Positions 37,227-45,236 of a DNA stretch of 52,432 nt are shown piece after piece. Source of the DNA: Burkholderiales bacterium (lineage in GTDB: Bacteria; Pseudomonadota; Gammaproteobacteria; Burkholderiales; SG8-39). The DNA lies in contig JADGRQ010000030.1 of assembly GCA_017880775.1 (NCBI GenBank), forward strand, positions 1 through 52,432. The letters run 5' to 3'. The translations under genes were made by a program, and so were the position numbers. The stretch's first letter is position 1. Every line of letters starts with the position of its first letter. A model generated the notes under the pieces. That model was given only the letters and a program-made list of their open reading frames with translations, was not told where the DNA came from and ran no database searches.

Positions 37227-37264
37227 GATCGTATCCGTCATGCTCACGAACGACGGATACGATC
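37227..37264. repeat. Perfect 13-bp inverted repeat
   Basis: GATCGTATCCGTC (37227-37239) and its exact reverse complement (37252-37264) are separated by 12 bp. No T run follows, so it is not an obvious intrinsic terminator. A second nested structure lies just upstream: CAACGCGC at 37117-37124 pairs with GCGCGTTG at 37197-37204, with a CGCCGC/GCGGCG hairpin inside. Confidence 0.85.
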
Positions 37265-37289
37265 CTGTTCGTTAGCGGTCATTCACGAC

Positions 37290-37478
37290 ATGCGCACAAT
37301 CATAGGAATCGATCCTGGCGGCCAAAATGCCTTCGGTTGGTGCGTGATGAAGATTGATGATCAGGCATCGCCGGTCACGTCTCTGAATACCGGTAATTGT
37401 TCAAGCGTCGAATCGGTTGTTTCCGAAATTCAACGCCTGTGCGCCTCCCCGCCAGTCGCGGTGGGAATACCCATCTAG
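37290..37478 (+). pseudogene. Probable truncated remnant of an RNase H-fold protein
   Basis: A 62-codon ORF begins RTIIGIDPGGQNAFGWCVM, which looks like the first strand and beta hairpin of an RNase H/RuvC-like fold. The reading ends abruptly after PPVAVGIPI with a stop, where an intact protein would be expected to continue into its second acidic motif (VGID-like). No continuation of the fold is seen in any plus frame before the next gene. I therefore call it a remnant; it could instead be a tiny real gene. Confidence 0.4.
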
Positions 37479-37543
37479 TCCGCCCCTCATGTGACGGCAT
37501 CTGAGGAATGGATGCTGGAAGCATGCCTGACAGGAGAATTGAG

Positions 37544-39949
37544 ATGAAAGCGAACTTAGCTTGCTTTGCGCTCCGAATCGTTCAAGCGGCCGCCGTACTC
37601 ACATTTCTCGCAACCCCCGCCCTCGCCCGCCCCCCCGCACCCCCCACCGAAACCCTCCACCTCCCCGGCCTCCACGCCCCCGCCGAAATCCGCATCGATC
37701 GCTGGGGCGTCCCCCACATCTACGCCCACACCGAAGCCGACGTCTTCTTCGCTCAAGGCTTCAACGCAGCACGCGACCGACTGTTCCAAATCGACCTGTG
37801 GCGCCGCCGCGGCCTCGGCCAGCTCGCCGAAGTGTTCGGCCCGGATTTCGCAGACCATGACGCCGCGGCGCGGCTGTTCCTCTACCGCGGCGACATGGAC
37901 CGCGAATGGCGAATCTACAGTTCCCGCAACACGCGCGAGGCGGAGCCGGTCACGCAGCGCTTCGTAGAGGGCATCAACGCCTATGTCGATTGGTTGCAAA
38001 AGAACCCAGCCCGCATGCCGTGGGAGTTCACTTTCCTCAAGTATCAACCCGCGAAGTGGACGGCCGACGATGTGATCCGGATCCGTTCCCACGGCCTCAC
38101 GCGCAACCTCATTTCAGAAGTAGCGCGCGCCAATACGCTGTGCAAGGCGAAGGACGTCGACGCGGACCAGGTTCGCTTTGGCCTCACCAACGACTGGAAG
38201 GCGCAGGTTCCCGAAGGGCTCGATCCATGCCTGCCGGCAGATGTACTGAAGGTGTTCCAGCTCGCCACGCAGGGCGTGCGGCTCACCAGGTCCATGAAGC
38301 TGGCGGCGATTGAGGAAGAGGCTCCGGAAGGCAGCAACAGTTGGGTGGTCAGCCCCGCGAAGTCGGCGACGGGACGAGCGATCATGGCGAACGACCCGCA
38401 CCGCGCCTACTCTGCGCCCAGCCTTCGCTACCTCGTGCATCTGCAGGCCCCGGGTCTTAACGTGATCGGGGCCGGGGAGCCGGCGCTCCCCGGCATCTCT
38501 CTGGGGCATAACGGCGCCATCGCCTTCGGCCTCACGATCTTCAATATCGACCAGGAAGACCTCTACGTCTACGAGCTGAACCCCGCCGACGCGACGCAGT
38601 ACAAGTACAAGGACGGCTGGGAATCGTTCCGCGTGGTGAAGGAGACGATCGCCGTGAAAGGCGCCCCGGCGAAAACGGTGGAACTCACCTTTACGCGCCA
38701 CGGGCCGGTGATCCACGTCGATTCGGCCAAGGGCCGCGCCTACGCGGTGCGCTCGGGCTGGCTCGAGCCCGGCATGAGCCCGTACTTCGGCTCGCTGGAA
38801 TACATGCGCGCGAAGGACTTCGACGCGTTCCGCAAGGCGCTCGTGAATTGGGGCGCGCCAACCTTGAACCAGGTGTACGCAGACGCGAAAGGAAACATCG
38901 GTTGGATACCGAGTGGGCTCGCGCCGAAGCGCCCGAACTGGGACGGCCTCCTGCCGGTGCCGGGCGACGGACGCTACGAATGGGGCGGTTTCTGGCGCGG
39001 CGACCAGATGCCCTCGATCTACAACCCGAAAGAAGGCTGGATCGCGACGGCCAACGCCTACAACATTCCGGAGGATTACCCGGCGAAGGAGCGCAAACTC
39101 GGATTCGAGTGGACCAACCCCTCTCGCCACCAGCGGTTGCACGAGGTGCTGGGCGCGCAGTCCAAGATTTCGCTGGAGGATTCGGAGCGGCTCCAGAACG
39201 ACATCCTCTCCATCCCGGGACGGCGACTTGTAGCACTCCTCGCGCCCCTTTCGTCGGATGACGAGAAGACGAAACGCGCGCTCGCCTTCCTGCGCGGGTG
39301 GGACGCGCGACTGCACGCGGAATCGCCGCAAGCCGCACTCGAGGAGATCTGGCAGCTCCGCCACCTGCGCAAGGGTTTCCGCGAGGCGGTGCTCAAGCCC
39401 GAGGCCGCGGCAGCGCTCTCCGTCACTGACATGAACGTGTTGCTCATGGGCCTGGAGAAACCCGAGACCCGTTTCGGCGACAACGCCTCCGCGAAGCGCG
39501 ATCAGCTCCTTCTCACGACGCTCAAGTCGGCGTGGGAGGAAATGGAGAAGCTGCAGGGACCGGAGCCTGCGATGTGGCAGTGGGGCAAGTTCCACTTCAA
39601 CCTGAACGAGCACCCGTTCGCCCCAGCCGTGACGGACGCGATGCGCGCCCGTATCAACGTGGGCCCCATCGCGAAGCACGGCAGCGAATACACCCCCAAC
39701 CAGTCCCTCGCCCGCACGACGGACTTCCGGCAGATGAATGGCCCTTCAGTGCGCCTCGTAGTCGACGTCGGCAAGTGGAACAACTCGCGCGCAGTGAACC
39801 ACCCCGGCCAGTCCGGCGATCCGGAAAGCCCGCACTACCGCGATCTTGCACCGCTATGGCGCAGTGGCAGCTACTTTCCACTCGCGTACACGCGCAAGGC
39901 CGTCGAGGGCGTGACCGAGCGTGTCATCCGTCTGCTGCCGGCTCGGTAA
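37544..39949 (+). CDS. Periplasmic penicillin acylase family hydrolase
   Basis: This 801-residue Ntn-hydrolase precursor is related to penicillin G acylase, cephalosporin acylase and AHL acylases. The signal peptide is IVQAAAVLTFLATPALA at the N-terminus. An alpha-chain region IRIDRWGVPHIYAHTEADVF leads to the autocatalytic junction EEEAPEGSNSWVVSP, with Ser264 as the nucleophile that becomes the N-terminus of the beta chain. NDPHR and NQVYADAKGNIGW are typical beta-chain elements. The ATG at 37544 follows AGGAGA at six bases. Codons for about the first 60 residues are unusually C-rich. The substrate may be an amide or acyl-homoserine lactone and is undetermined. Confidence 0.9.
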   Translation: MKANLACFALRIVQAAAVLTFLATPALARPPAPPTETLHLPGLHAPAEIRIDRWGVPHIYAHTEADVFFAQGFNAARDRLFQIDLWRRRGLGQLAEVFGPDFADHDAAARLFLYRGDMDREWRIYSSRNTREAEPVTQRFVEGINAYVDWLQKNPARMPWEFTFLKYQPAKWTADDVIRIRSHGLTRNLISEVARANTLCKAKDVDADQVRFGLTNDWKAQVPEGLDPCLPADVLKVFQLATQGVRLTRSMKLAAIEEEAPEGSNSWVVSPAKSATGRAIMANDPHRAYSAPSLRYLVHLQAPGLNVIGAGEPALPGISLGHNGAIAFGLTIFNIDQEDLYVYELNPADATQYKYKDGWESFRVVKETIAVKGAPAKTVELTFTRHGPVIHVDSAKGRAYAVRSGWLEPGMSPYFGSLEYMRAKDFDAFRKALVNWGAPTLNQVYADAKGNIGWIPSGLAPKRPNWDGLLPVPGDGRYEWGGFWRGDQMPSIYNPKEGWIATANAYNIPEDYPAKERKLGFEWTNPSRHQRLHEVLGAQSKISLEDSERLQNDILSIPGRRLVALLAPLSSDDEKTKRALAFLRGWDARLHAESPQAALEEIWQLRHLRKGFREAVLKPEAAAALSVTDMNVLLMGLEKPETRFGDNASAKRDQLLLTTLKSAWEEMEKLQGPEPAMWQWGKFHFNLNEHPFAPAVTDAMRARINVGPIAKHGSEYTPNQSLARTTDFRQMNGPSVRLVVDVGKWNNSRAVNHPGQSGDPESPHYRDLAPLWRSGSYFPLAYTRKAVEGVTERVIRLLPAR

Positions 39950-39965
39950 CGCCCGGTTGCCAACC

Positions 39966-40328
39966 ATGTGGACAATTCTGAAGATCGGCGTTTTCTACGG
40001 AGCACCGATCGTCGCCGTGATATCGGCGGTGGCGTATTTTGTTGTCCTGCTCCTGCGGGTGCGTCGCGCCGCTCTAACTCGATCGAAAGCCGCCTTGCGT
40101 TACGCCTGGACACTTCTTTTTCCGCTCGCGGTCGTCGTCACCGTCTGGGGGACTGCGGAACTCGCAGGCTATTTCGCCGCCGCGTCCGATGGATTCGCAT
40201 GGAACCCCGATGCCTCGATATCGTTTTTGCTGAGCCTGCTTCCGCTTGCCGGGTACGTGGGAGTTCCGATCGCGGCGCTGAATGTTGCGTTCTGGGCGAC
40301 CTTGGCACTTGGACGACGCCACGCGTAA
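39966..40328 (+). CDS. Small integral membrane protein of unknown function
   Basis: This 120-residue protein has about three hydrophobic segments: FYGAPIVAVISAVAYFVVLL, the region around LLFPLAVVVTVWGTAELAGY, and LLPLAGYVGVPIAALNVAFW. I do not recognise a family. The ATG at 39966 begins MWTILKIGVF and lies 16 bp after the penicillin-acylase-like gene; an 11-bp palindrome, GGTTGCCAACC, immediately precedes it. The longer reading upstream overlaps the neighbour and is not used. Confidence 0.55.
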   Translation: MWTILKIGVFYGAPIVAVISAVAYFVVLLLRVRRAALTRSKAALRYAWTLLFPLAVVVTVWGTAELAGYFAAASDGFAWNPDASISFLLSLLPLAGYVGVPIAALNVAFWATLALGRRHA

Positions 40329-40359
40329 TCGATTGCCGTTCATCTAATTGGAGGGAAGG

Positions 40360-40443
40360 ATGCGTAAATTTCTGGTTGCCGTTGCTTTGTTCGCTTCGCT
40401 TTGGCAAATCGTGCATTTCCACCGATCGGCAATGCCAAACTGA
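40360..40443 (+). pseudogene. Possible frameshifted secreted-protein start (27 aa)
   Basis: After a good ribosome-binding site (GGAGGGAAGG) an ATG opens MRKFLVAVALFASLWQIVHF, which looks like a signal peptide, but the frame stops after 27 residues. The adjoining frame continues openly into the next gene (…RAFPPIGNAKLTCGTASLAV). A single frameshift could have split a secreted protein. It may also be a chance ORF. Confidence 0.3.
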
Positions 40444-40469
40444 CATGCGGTACTGCCTCGTTGGCCGTC

Positions 40470-40898
40470 ATGAATAGCGTGCTGTCAGTCGTCGTGTGCT
40501 CTGTTTTCGTCGTGCTCGGGCTTTGGCACTTCCGTATGGCGTTCGCCGGGTCGTCCGGCGAGAGCGCCGCGGTTCCCAGTCTCGACGGCAGACCTCTCTT
40601 CGTGCCATCGACCAAGTCGACAGTCGCAGTGGGAGTCGTACTGGTGCTCTTCGCTGCGCTCGTGGCAGCGACCTCCGGAATCCTTTCGCTTGGGCTGCCG
40701 AGACCCCTGCTCTCGTGGCTGTCCTACGCTCTCGCTCTCGGGCTTTTTGCCCGGGCTATCGGAGAGTTCAAGTACGTTGGATTCTTCAAAAAAGTTCGCG
40801 GCAGTCGATTCGCAAGAATGGACACGCTGCTCTATTCGCCGCTGTGTCTTCTGCTGTCTGCCGGGGTAGCCACGGTTGCGGTTCAACATGCCGCATGA
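40470..40898 (+). CDS. DUF3995 family membrane protein
   Basis: This 142-residue protein has about four membrane segments and matches DUF3995. It starts MNSVLSVVVCSVFVVLGLWH, followed by a loop AVPSLDGRPLFVPSTKSTVA and the diagnostic C-terminal block FKKVRGSRFARMDTLLYSPL. Function is unknown. The ATG at 40470 lacks a Shine-Dalgarno sequence; the same frame is open back to 40401, so a longer or frameshift-fused form cannot be excluded. Its stop overlaps the next small ORF as ATGA. Confidence 0.75.
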   Translation: MNSVLSVVVCSVFVVLGLWHFRMAFAGSSGESAAVPSLDGRPLFVPSTKSTVAVGVVLVLFAALVAATSGILSLGLPRPLLSWLSYALALGLFARAIGEFKYVGFFKKVRGSRFARMDTLLYSPLCLLLSAGVATVAVQHAA

Positions 40899-41047
40899 CA
40901 CGCGCATCGACAGACGCGGCTTCGCAGGTTGGCCGGAAAAGCCTGCCCAGCGCGGGCGACATCCTCTCGGCGCTGACCGATGCCGGGTTTGACGGTGCCA
41001 AATACGACCGGGAGTTGCCGGAGCGGCTGAAGGCGAATCTTTACTAG
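40895..41047 (+). CDS. Small hypothetical ORF (50 aa)
   Basis: A 50-residue ORF starts at an ATG overlapping the preceding stop (ATGA) and ends 4 bp before the next gene. The C-terminal part (ILSALTDAGFDGAKYDREL) is amphipathic and does not resemble a family I know. The tight coupling on both sides is the only support; it may be a remnant. Confidence 0.35.
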   Translation: MTRASTDAASQVGRKSLPSAGDILSALTDAGFDGAKYDRELPERLKANLY

Positions 41048-41051
41048 CCTC

Positions 41052-42122
41052 ATGAACGGGCACTCATCAAACGAAAACTGGATGATCTACGGCGCGAACG
41101 GCTACACCGGCAGGCTCGCCGCCCGCGTAGCGAAGTCGCTCGACCTGGAACCGGTTCTCGCCGGTCGCAATGCCGCACAGATCGCGCCTCTTGCGCATGA
41201 ACTCGGGTTCGCGTCGCGCATCTTCAGCCTGGCCGATCCGGCGATCGTCGCCCGAAACCTCGACGGCGTCGCGGCGGTGCTGCATTGCGCCGGGCCGTTC
41301 TCGGCGACCAGCAAACCGATGCTCGCCGGTTGTGTTCGCGCCAGGACCCACTACCTCGACATCACCGGCGAGATCGCGGTTTTCGAGGATGTGCACTCGC
41401 GCAGCGACGAATTCAGGCGGGCCGGCATCGTCGTGATGCCCGGCGTAGGGTTCGACGTGGTCCCGAGCGATTGCCTCGCGGCGATGCTCAAGCGCGAACT
41501 GCCTTCGGCCACGCATCTGAAGCTCGCCTTCAAATCGCGTTACGGCAAGTTGAGCCCCGGCACGACCAAGACCATGGTCAAAGGCCTGCCCGAGGGCGGA
41601 AAGATCCGCAAGGACGGCAGGATCGTCAAAGTGCCGGCGGCGTGGAAGGTCGAAACCATTGCGTTCACCGCGCAGGCCCCCGCCACGGCGGTCACGATCC
41701 CGTGGGGCGACGTATCGACCGCGTTTTATTCCACCGGCATCCCCAACGTCGAAGTGTTCCTCGGTGCCTCCGAAGCGCAGATCAAACAGCTGAAAATGCC
41801 GGGCCTCGCGCGCTGGCTGGTCGGCCTCGCGCCGGTGCAGGCATTCGTCAAGGCGCAGATCGCGAAACGGGTCACCGGCCCGAACGACGAAGAGCGCGCC
41901 CGCGACGAGATGTATCTCTATGGCGAAGCAAGCGACGCCGCGGGAAACAAGGTCGTGCTGCGCTTACGCACGCCGGAAGGCTACAGCCTGACTGCCGAAT
42001 CGGCCGTTACCGCCACATTGAGAGTACTGGAGGGAAGACTTGCCGCAGGCGCATACACGCCCTCGATGGCGTTCGGCGCGGAGTTTGTGCTGGGACTCAC
42101 GGGAGTGAGGTTGAGCCGTTAG
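41052..42122 (+). CDS. Saccharopine dehydrogenase family NAD(P)-binding protein
   Basis: This 356-residue protein has an N-terminal Rossmann motif in MIYGANGYTGRLAARVAK, followed by LAGRNAAQIAPLAHELG and AVLHCAGPFSATSKPMLAGC, which is characteristic of the saccharopine-dehydrogenase-like trans-acting enoyl reductases and related short proteins. HYLDITGEIAVFEDVHSR and MPGVGFDVVPSDCLAAMLKR confirm the group. True saccharopine dehydrogenases are larger and act in lysine metabolism; this type usually has lipid or unknown roles. It starts 4 bp after a small ORF. Confidence 0.85.
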   Translation: MNGHSSNENWMIYGANGYTGRLAARVAKSLDLEPVLAGRNAAQIAPLAHELGFASRIFSLADPAIVARNLDGVAAVLHCAGPFSATSKPMLAGCVRARTHYLDITGEIAVFEDVHSRSDEFRRAGIVVMPGVGFDVVPSDCLAAMLKRELPSATHLKLAFKSRYGKLSPGTTKTMVKGLPEGGKIRKDGRIVKVPAAWKVETIAFTAQAPATAVTIPWGDVSTAFYSTGIPNVEVFLGASEAQIKQLKMPGLARWLVGLAPVQAFVKAQIAKRVTGPNDEERARDEMYLYGEASDAAGNKVVLRLRTPEGYSLTAESAVTATLRVLEGRLAAGAYTPSMAFGAEFVLGLTGVRLSR

Positions 42123-42231
42123 TGCCGGGCGTCTCGGGCACGCCGGCAATCCCGCCCCGGCCTGCCTTCCAAGATTTGTTCGCGCGTGCGCGGCGCCAGG
42201 GGTTACACTAAACGGTTAGAAGGAGATAACG

Positions 42232-42390
42232 ATGAGCAATCTCAATCCGCTGAAGTACTGCTTTCACGGCCAGCACTCGAGTCCGCGCTCGAAATTCAGG
42301 ACCTTGCCCGGCGTAAAGCAGACGCGCGAGGTATGCGCAGCCTGCTACGACAAGATCATGGCCGAAAGGAAACAGAAGAAGGCGGCCTGA
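42232..42390 (+). CDS. Small cysteine-containing protein (52 aa), possible zinc ribbon
   Basis: The product is 52 residues, MSNLNPLKYCFHGQHSSPRS... with REVCAACYDKIMAERKQKK near the end. One Cys-His pair (YCFH) and one CxxC pair (VCAAC) could bind one zinc, as in short ribosome- or DNA-associated ribbons. A strong AGGAGAT lies about five bases upstream of the ATG at 42232, which is the best evidence that it is real. The overlapping reading in another frame (42186-42404) is a shadow. It is convergent with the acyl-CoA ligase gene 8 bp away. Confidence 0.7.
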   Translation: MSNLNPLKYCFHGQHSSPRSKFRTLPGVKQTREVCAACYDKIMAERKQKKAA

Positions 42391-42397
42391 ACCCGGC

Positions 42398-43852
42398 TCA
42401 GTGAACCGCGCGCTGCTGGCCCTGCCAGTATTTCGCGCGGATCGCCTTCTTGTCGGGCTTGCCCAGACCGGTCACCGGCAGGCTTTCGACAAATTCAACC
42501 GACTTAGGCGCCTGCACCGCCCCCTTGGCCTGCCGCACCAGCGCGATCAGCTCCTCTGCGGAGACGCGCGCGCCCTTGCGCAGAACCACCAGAGCCTTCA
42601 CCGCCTCGCCCCATTTCGCGTCCGGCACGCCGATCACGCCGGCCGCCGCCACCGCGGCATGCTGCGTCAGCACGTCTTCGATCTCGCGCGGGTAGACGTT
42701 GAAGCCGCCGCTGATGATCATGTCCTTGGAGCGATCGACGATGTACAGGTAGCCGTCCCGGTCGGCGCGCGCGAGGTCTCCGGTGTAGAGCCAGCCGTGG
42801 CGCATCGCGGTTGCAGTTTCCTCGGGTTTGTTCCAGTAGCCGACCATCACCAGAGCACCGCGCACGCAGATCTCGCCGACTTCGCCGACCGGCACCTCGA
42901 CGCCGTCGTCATCGACCAGCTTGACCTGAATCCCCCCGATGGGCGAACCGCACGAGACCAGACGCTGCGGATGATTGTCCGGATCATGGTCGATCTTGCG
43001 CAACACCGTGATGCAGTTGGGCACCTCGGACTGCCCGTAGAGCTGCATGAACACCGGCCCGAACACGCGCATCCCCTCGACCAGGCGCGCCGGCGCCATC
43101 GGCGCCGCGCCGTAAATGATCAGTTTCAGGCTATCCAGCTTCGCGCTCCCGATTCCCGGGTGATCGAGCAGCACGTAGATCATGGTCGGGACCAGAAACG
43201 TGCTGGTGATGCGGTGCTTCGCCACGAGCGCGAAAAACTTCTCTGCGTCGAAACCCTTGTTCATCACGAACATTCCCGAGCGCATCATCACCGCCAGCAC
43301 CATTGCGCCGGCGGCATGCGTGATCGGCGTCATCGCGAGGAATCTCACCTCCTCGGGCCAGTCCCATTCGGCCAGCTCGGCCATGACCATCGCCACGTGC
43401 ACGCGGTGCGTATGCACCACGCCCTTCGGCTTGCCGGTCGTGCCGCCGGTATAGATGAGGACGCAGATATCGTCGGGGCCGGCTTTGGGTTGCAGCGGCT
43501 TGGGTGAAAATTCTTGCGCCACCGCCAGAAAATCCTCGCCGAAATCATTGGGGCCGAATCCAAGCAGGCTCTGCAGACCGGGAAGGCGCGCCTTGAGCTT
43601 CTTCGCGCGGGCCGAGAAGGCTTCGGGATCGACAAACAGCGTCTTTACGCCCGAGTCCTCCAGCAGGTAGGCATGATCGTCTTCCGAGGCGAGCGGATGC
43701 ATCCAGGTGATGCGCAGGCCCATGATGTACGCCAGCGCGGTCGTGAGAAGAGCTTCGGGCCGGTTCGACGACAGCGTCCCGATGGCATCGCCCTTGGATT
43801 CCAGCATGCACGTTCGTTCGGTGTTCTTGACACCTGCGCAAACACCGCGCAC
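42398..43852 (-). CDS. Acyl-CoA ligase (AMP-forming), N-terminally short
   Basis: This adenylate-forming enzyme activates a carboxylate to its CoA thioester. Motifs are intact: P-loop YTGGTTGKPKG at about residues 134-144, IIYGAAPM, the QLYGQSEVPN-type A5 motif, YTGDLARADRDGYLYIVDR and the C-terminal catalytic Lys region GLGKPDKKAIRAKYW. The P-loop sits some 40-50 residues earlier than in full-length ligases. The first residues (MRGVCAGVKNTERTCMLESK) do not resemble a normal N-terminus and lie 11 bp from the divergent SDR start. The gene may be 5'-truncated, possibly inactive. The start at Met16 (MLESKGDAIG) is the alternative. Confidence 0.8.
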   Translation of the reverse strand: MRGVCAGVKNTERTCMLESKGDAIGTLSSNRPEALLTTALAYIMGLRITWMHPLASEDDHAYLLEDSGVKTLFVDPEAFSARAKKLKARLPGLQSLLGFGPNDFGEDFLAVAQEFSPKPLQPKAGPDDICVLIYTGGTTGKPKGVVHTHRVHVAMVMAELAEWDWPEEVRFLAMTPITHAAGAMVLAVMMRSGMFVMNKGFDAEKFFALVAKHRITSTFLVPTMIYVLLDHPGIGSAKLDSLKLIIYGAAPMAPARLVEGMRVFGPVFMQLYGQSEVPNCITVLRKIDHDPDNHPQRLVSCGSPIGGIQVKLVDDDGVEVPVGEVGEICVRGALVMVGYWNKPEETATAMRHGWLYTGDLARADRDGYLYIVDRSKDMIISGGFNVYPREIEDVLTQHAAVAAAGVIGVPDAKWGEAVKALVVLRKGARVSAEELIALVRQAKGAVQAPKSVEFVESLPVTGLGKPDKKAIRAKYWQGQQRAVH

Positions 43853-43863
43853 ATAATTCCCGA

Positions 43864-44694
43864 ATGAGCGAGATCAGAAAAGACGACCGCCTGTCCGGGC
43901 GCGTCGCGATCGTGACGGGCGCCGGCTCGCGCACTTCGGGTATCGGCAACGGCCGCGCGGCTTCTATACTCCTTGCGCGTCACGGTGCAAACGTCGTATT
44001 GATCGATGCGGTTCTCGAAGCCGCCGCGGAAACACGCAACATGATCGCCGACGAAGGGGGAACGTCCATCGCGCTGCAAGCGGACATCACGCAACCAGAC
44101 GCCTGCGCGAATGCGGTGCGAACCGCGGTGGCGGCCTGGGGACGCATGGACATCCTGGTCAACAACGTCGGCATCGGCGGCCCGCCCGGCACTGCGGTCG
44201 AGGTGGATCTGGCCGCCTGGGAGCAGGCGCTGCGCGTCAACGTCACCACGATGATGCTGATGGCCAAGTACGCGATTCCAGAAATGCGGAAGCTCGGCGC
44301 CGGTTCGATCGTCAACATCGCTTCCGTGGCCGGACTGCTGGGCGGGCACCCGAGCCTGCTCTACCCGACTTCGAAGGGGGCGGTGGTGAACATGACCCGC
44401 GCAATGGCCGCCCACCACGGCAGCGAGGGCATTCGCGTCAACTGCATTGCGCCGGGCATGGTCTACACGCCGATGGTGTCCTCGCGCGGCATGAGCCCCG
44501 AACTGCGCGAAGCACGCCGCAAGCGCTCGTTGCTGCAGACCGAAGGTTCAGGCTGGGACGTGGGCAATGCGGTGATCTACCTGGTGAGCGACGAGGCGCG
44601 CTGGGTCACCGGCGTGATCCTGCCGGTCGACGCCGGCGCCACCGCCGGCTCGGCGCGGGTGCCGATTCCGAAGAGCGACGGCAAACGGGTCTAG
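43864..44694 (+). CDS. Short-chain dehydrogenase/reductase (SDR)
   Basis: This 276-residue SDR shows VAIVTGAGSRTSGIGNGRAA as the dinucleotide-binding motif (a lengthened TGxxxGIG), DILVNNVGIG, and the catalytic set Ser154, Tyr167 and Lys171 (YPTSK). An Asp after the second strand (VVLIDAV) suggests NAD preference. The C-terminal VTGVILPVDAGATAG is standard. It is immediately divergent from the truncated acyl-CoA ligase and followed by a CMD-like gene, so a fatty-acid or aromatic degradation role is possible, but no pathway is fixed. Confidence 0.9.
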   Translation: MSEIRKDDRLSGRVAIVTGAGSRTSGIGNGRAASILLARHGANVVLIDAVLEAAAETRNMIADEGGTSIALQADITQPDACANAVRTAVAAWGRMDILVNNVGIGGPPGTAVEVDLAAWEQALRVNVTTMMLMAKYAIPEMRKLGAGSIVNIASVAGLLGGHPSLLYPTSKGAVVNMTRAMAAHHGSEGIRVNCIAPGMVYTPMVSSRGMSPELREARRKRSLLQTEGSGWDVGNAVIYLVSDEARWVTGVILPVDAGATAGSARVPIPKSDGKRV

Positions 44695-44705
44695 GCGCAG
44701 CGCTC

Positions 44706-45236
44706 ATGTCGCGTTTACCGATGGTTTCGACCGACCCTGCGGACCCGGCGCTGAAGGCGATGTTCGACGAGGTCCGCGCGCGCGGCGTTCAGGTGCCGAA
44801 TCTGTACCGCGTACTCGGACTGTCGCCTCCCCTGCTCCGCGCCTGGCTCGATTTTGCGTGGCCGCTGCGATTGCACGCCAGGACGCCACGCAAGGTCCGC
44901 GAGTTGCTGATTCTGCGCGGTGCGCAGGTCTCAGAAACCGAATACGAGTGGGTGCACCACGTGCAGATGGCCCTCGCGGCCGGCGTGACGCAGGCCCAGA
45001 TCGATGCGCTTGCGGTGTGGGAACATTCCCCGCTGTTCACTCCGCAGGAGAAAGCCGTCATCCGCCTGGCCGAAGAATTGACGCGCGGGCCCTCGGCTTC
45101 GCCCGGCTGCATCGACTCGCTCAAGCAGCAGGGCTTCGGCGACGCCGATGTCGTCGAACTGGTGCTGACCGGAAGCTTCTATGTATGCGTGTCACGGTTT
45201 CTCAAATCGATGGGCGTCGAACTGGAAAAACAATGA
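44706..45236 (+). CDS. Carboxymuconolactone decarboxylase-like protein
   Basis: This 176-residue protein of the CMD/AhpD fold contains RKVRELLILRGAQVSETEYE and WVHHVQMALAAGVTQAQIDA, which is typical of the carboxymuconolactone decarboxylase family. It has no CxxC, so it is not a peroxidase of the AhpD type. Function in this subgroup is generally uncertain. It begins 11 bp after the SDR stop and its own stop overlaps the next gene as ATGA, making an SDR-CMD-solute-binding-protein unit. Confidence 0.85.
   Translation: MSRLPMVSTDPADPALKAMFDEVRARGVQVPNLYRVLGLSPPLLRAWLDFAWPLRLHARTPRKVRELLILRGAQVSETEYEWVHHVQMALAAGVTQAQIDALAVWEHSPLFTPQEKAVIRLAEELTRGPSASPGCIDSLKQQGFGDADVVELVLTGSFYVCVSRFLKSMGVELEKQ

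Larger units (their letters stand above)
36532..37543. other. Accessory stretch with small and broken ORFs
   Basis: About 1 kb between a GNAT gene and the penicillin-acylase-like gene holds only two small ORFs (36642-36896 and 37290-37478) and inverted repeats. From about 36897 to 37289 I see no gene that I would call. The frame ending in DPC at about 37070 is open but lacks a start. The GC content and codon pattern differ from the flanks. Confidence 0.5.

Noticed and set aside
37111-37290. Integron attC site and gene cassette
   Set aside because: GTTGAAC fits one core consensus, but the opposite core has a mismatch, the inner boxes do not pair properly, and no integrase or second attC is seen. 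Kept only as a low-interest observation.
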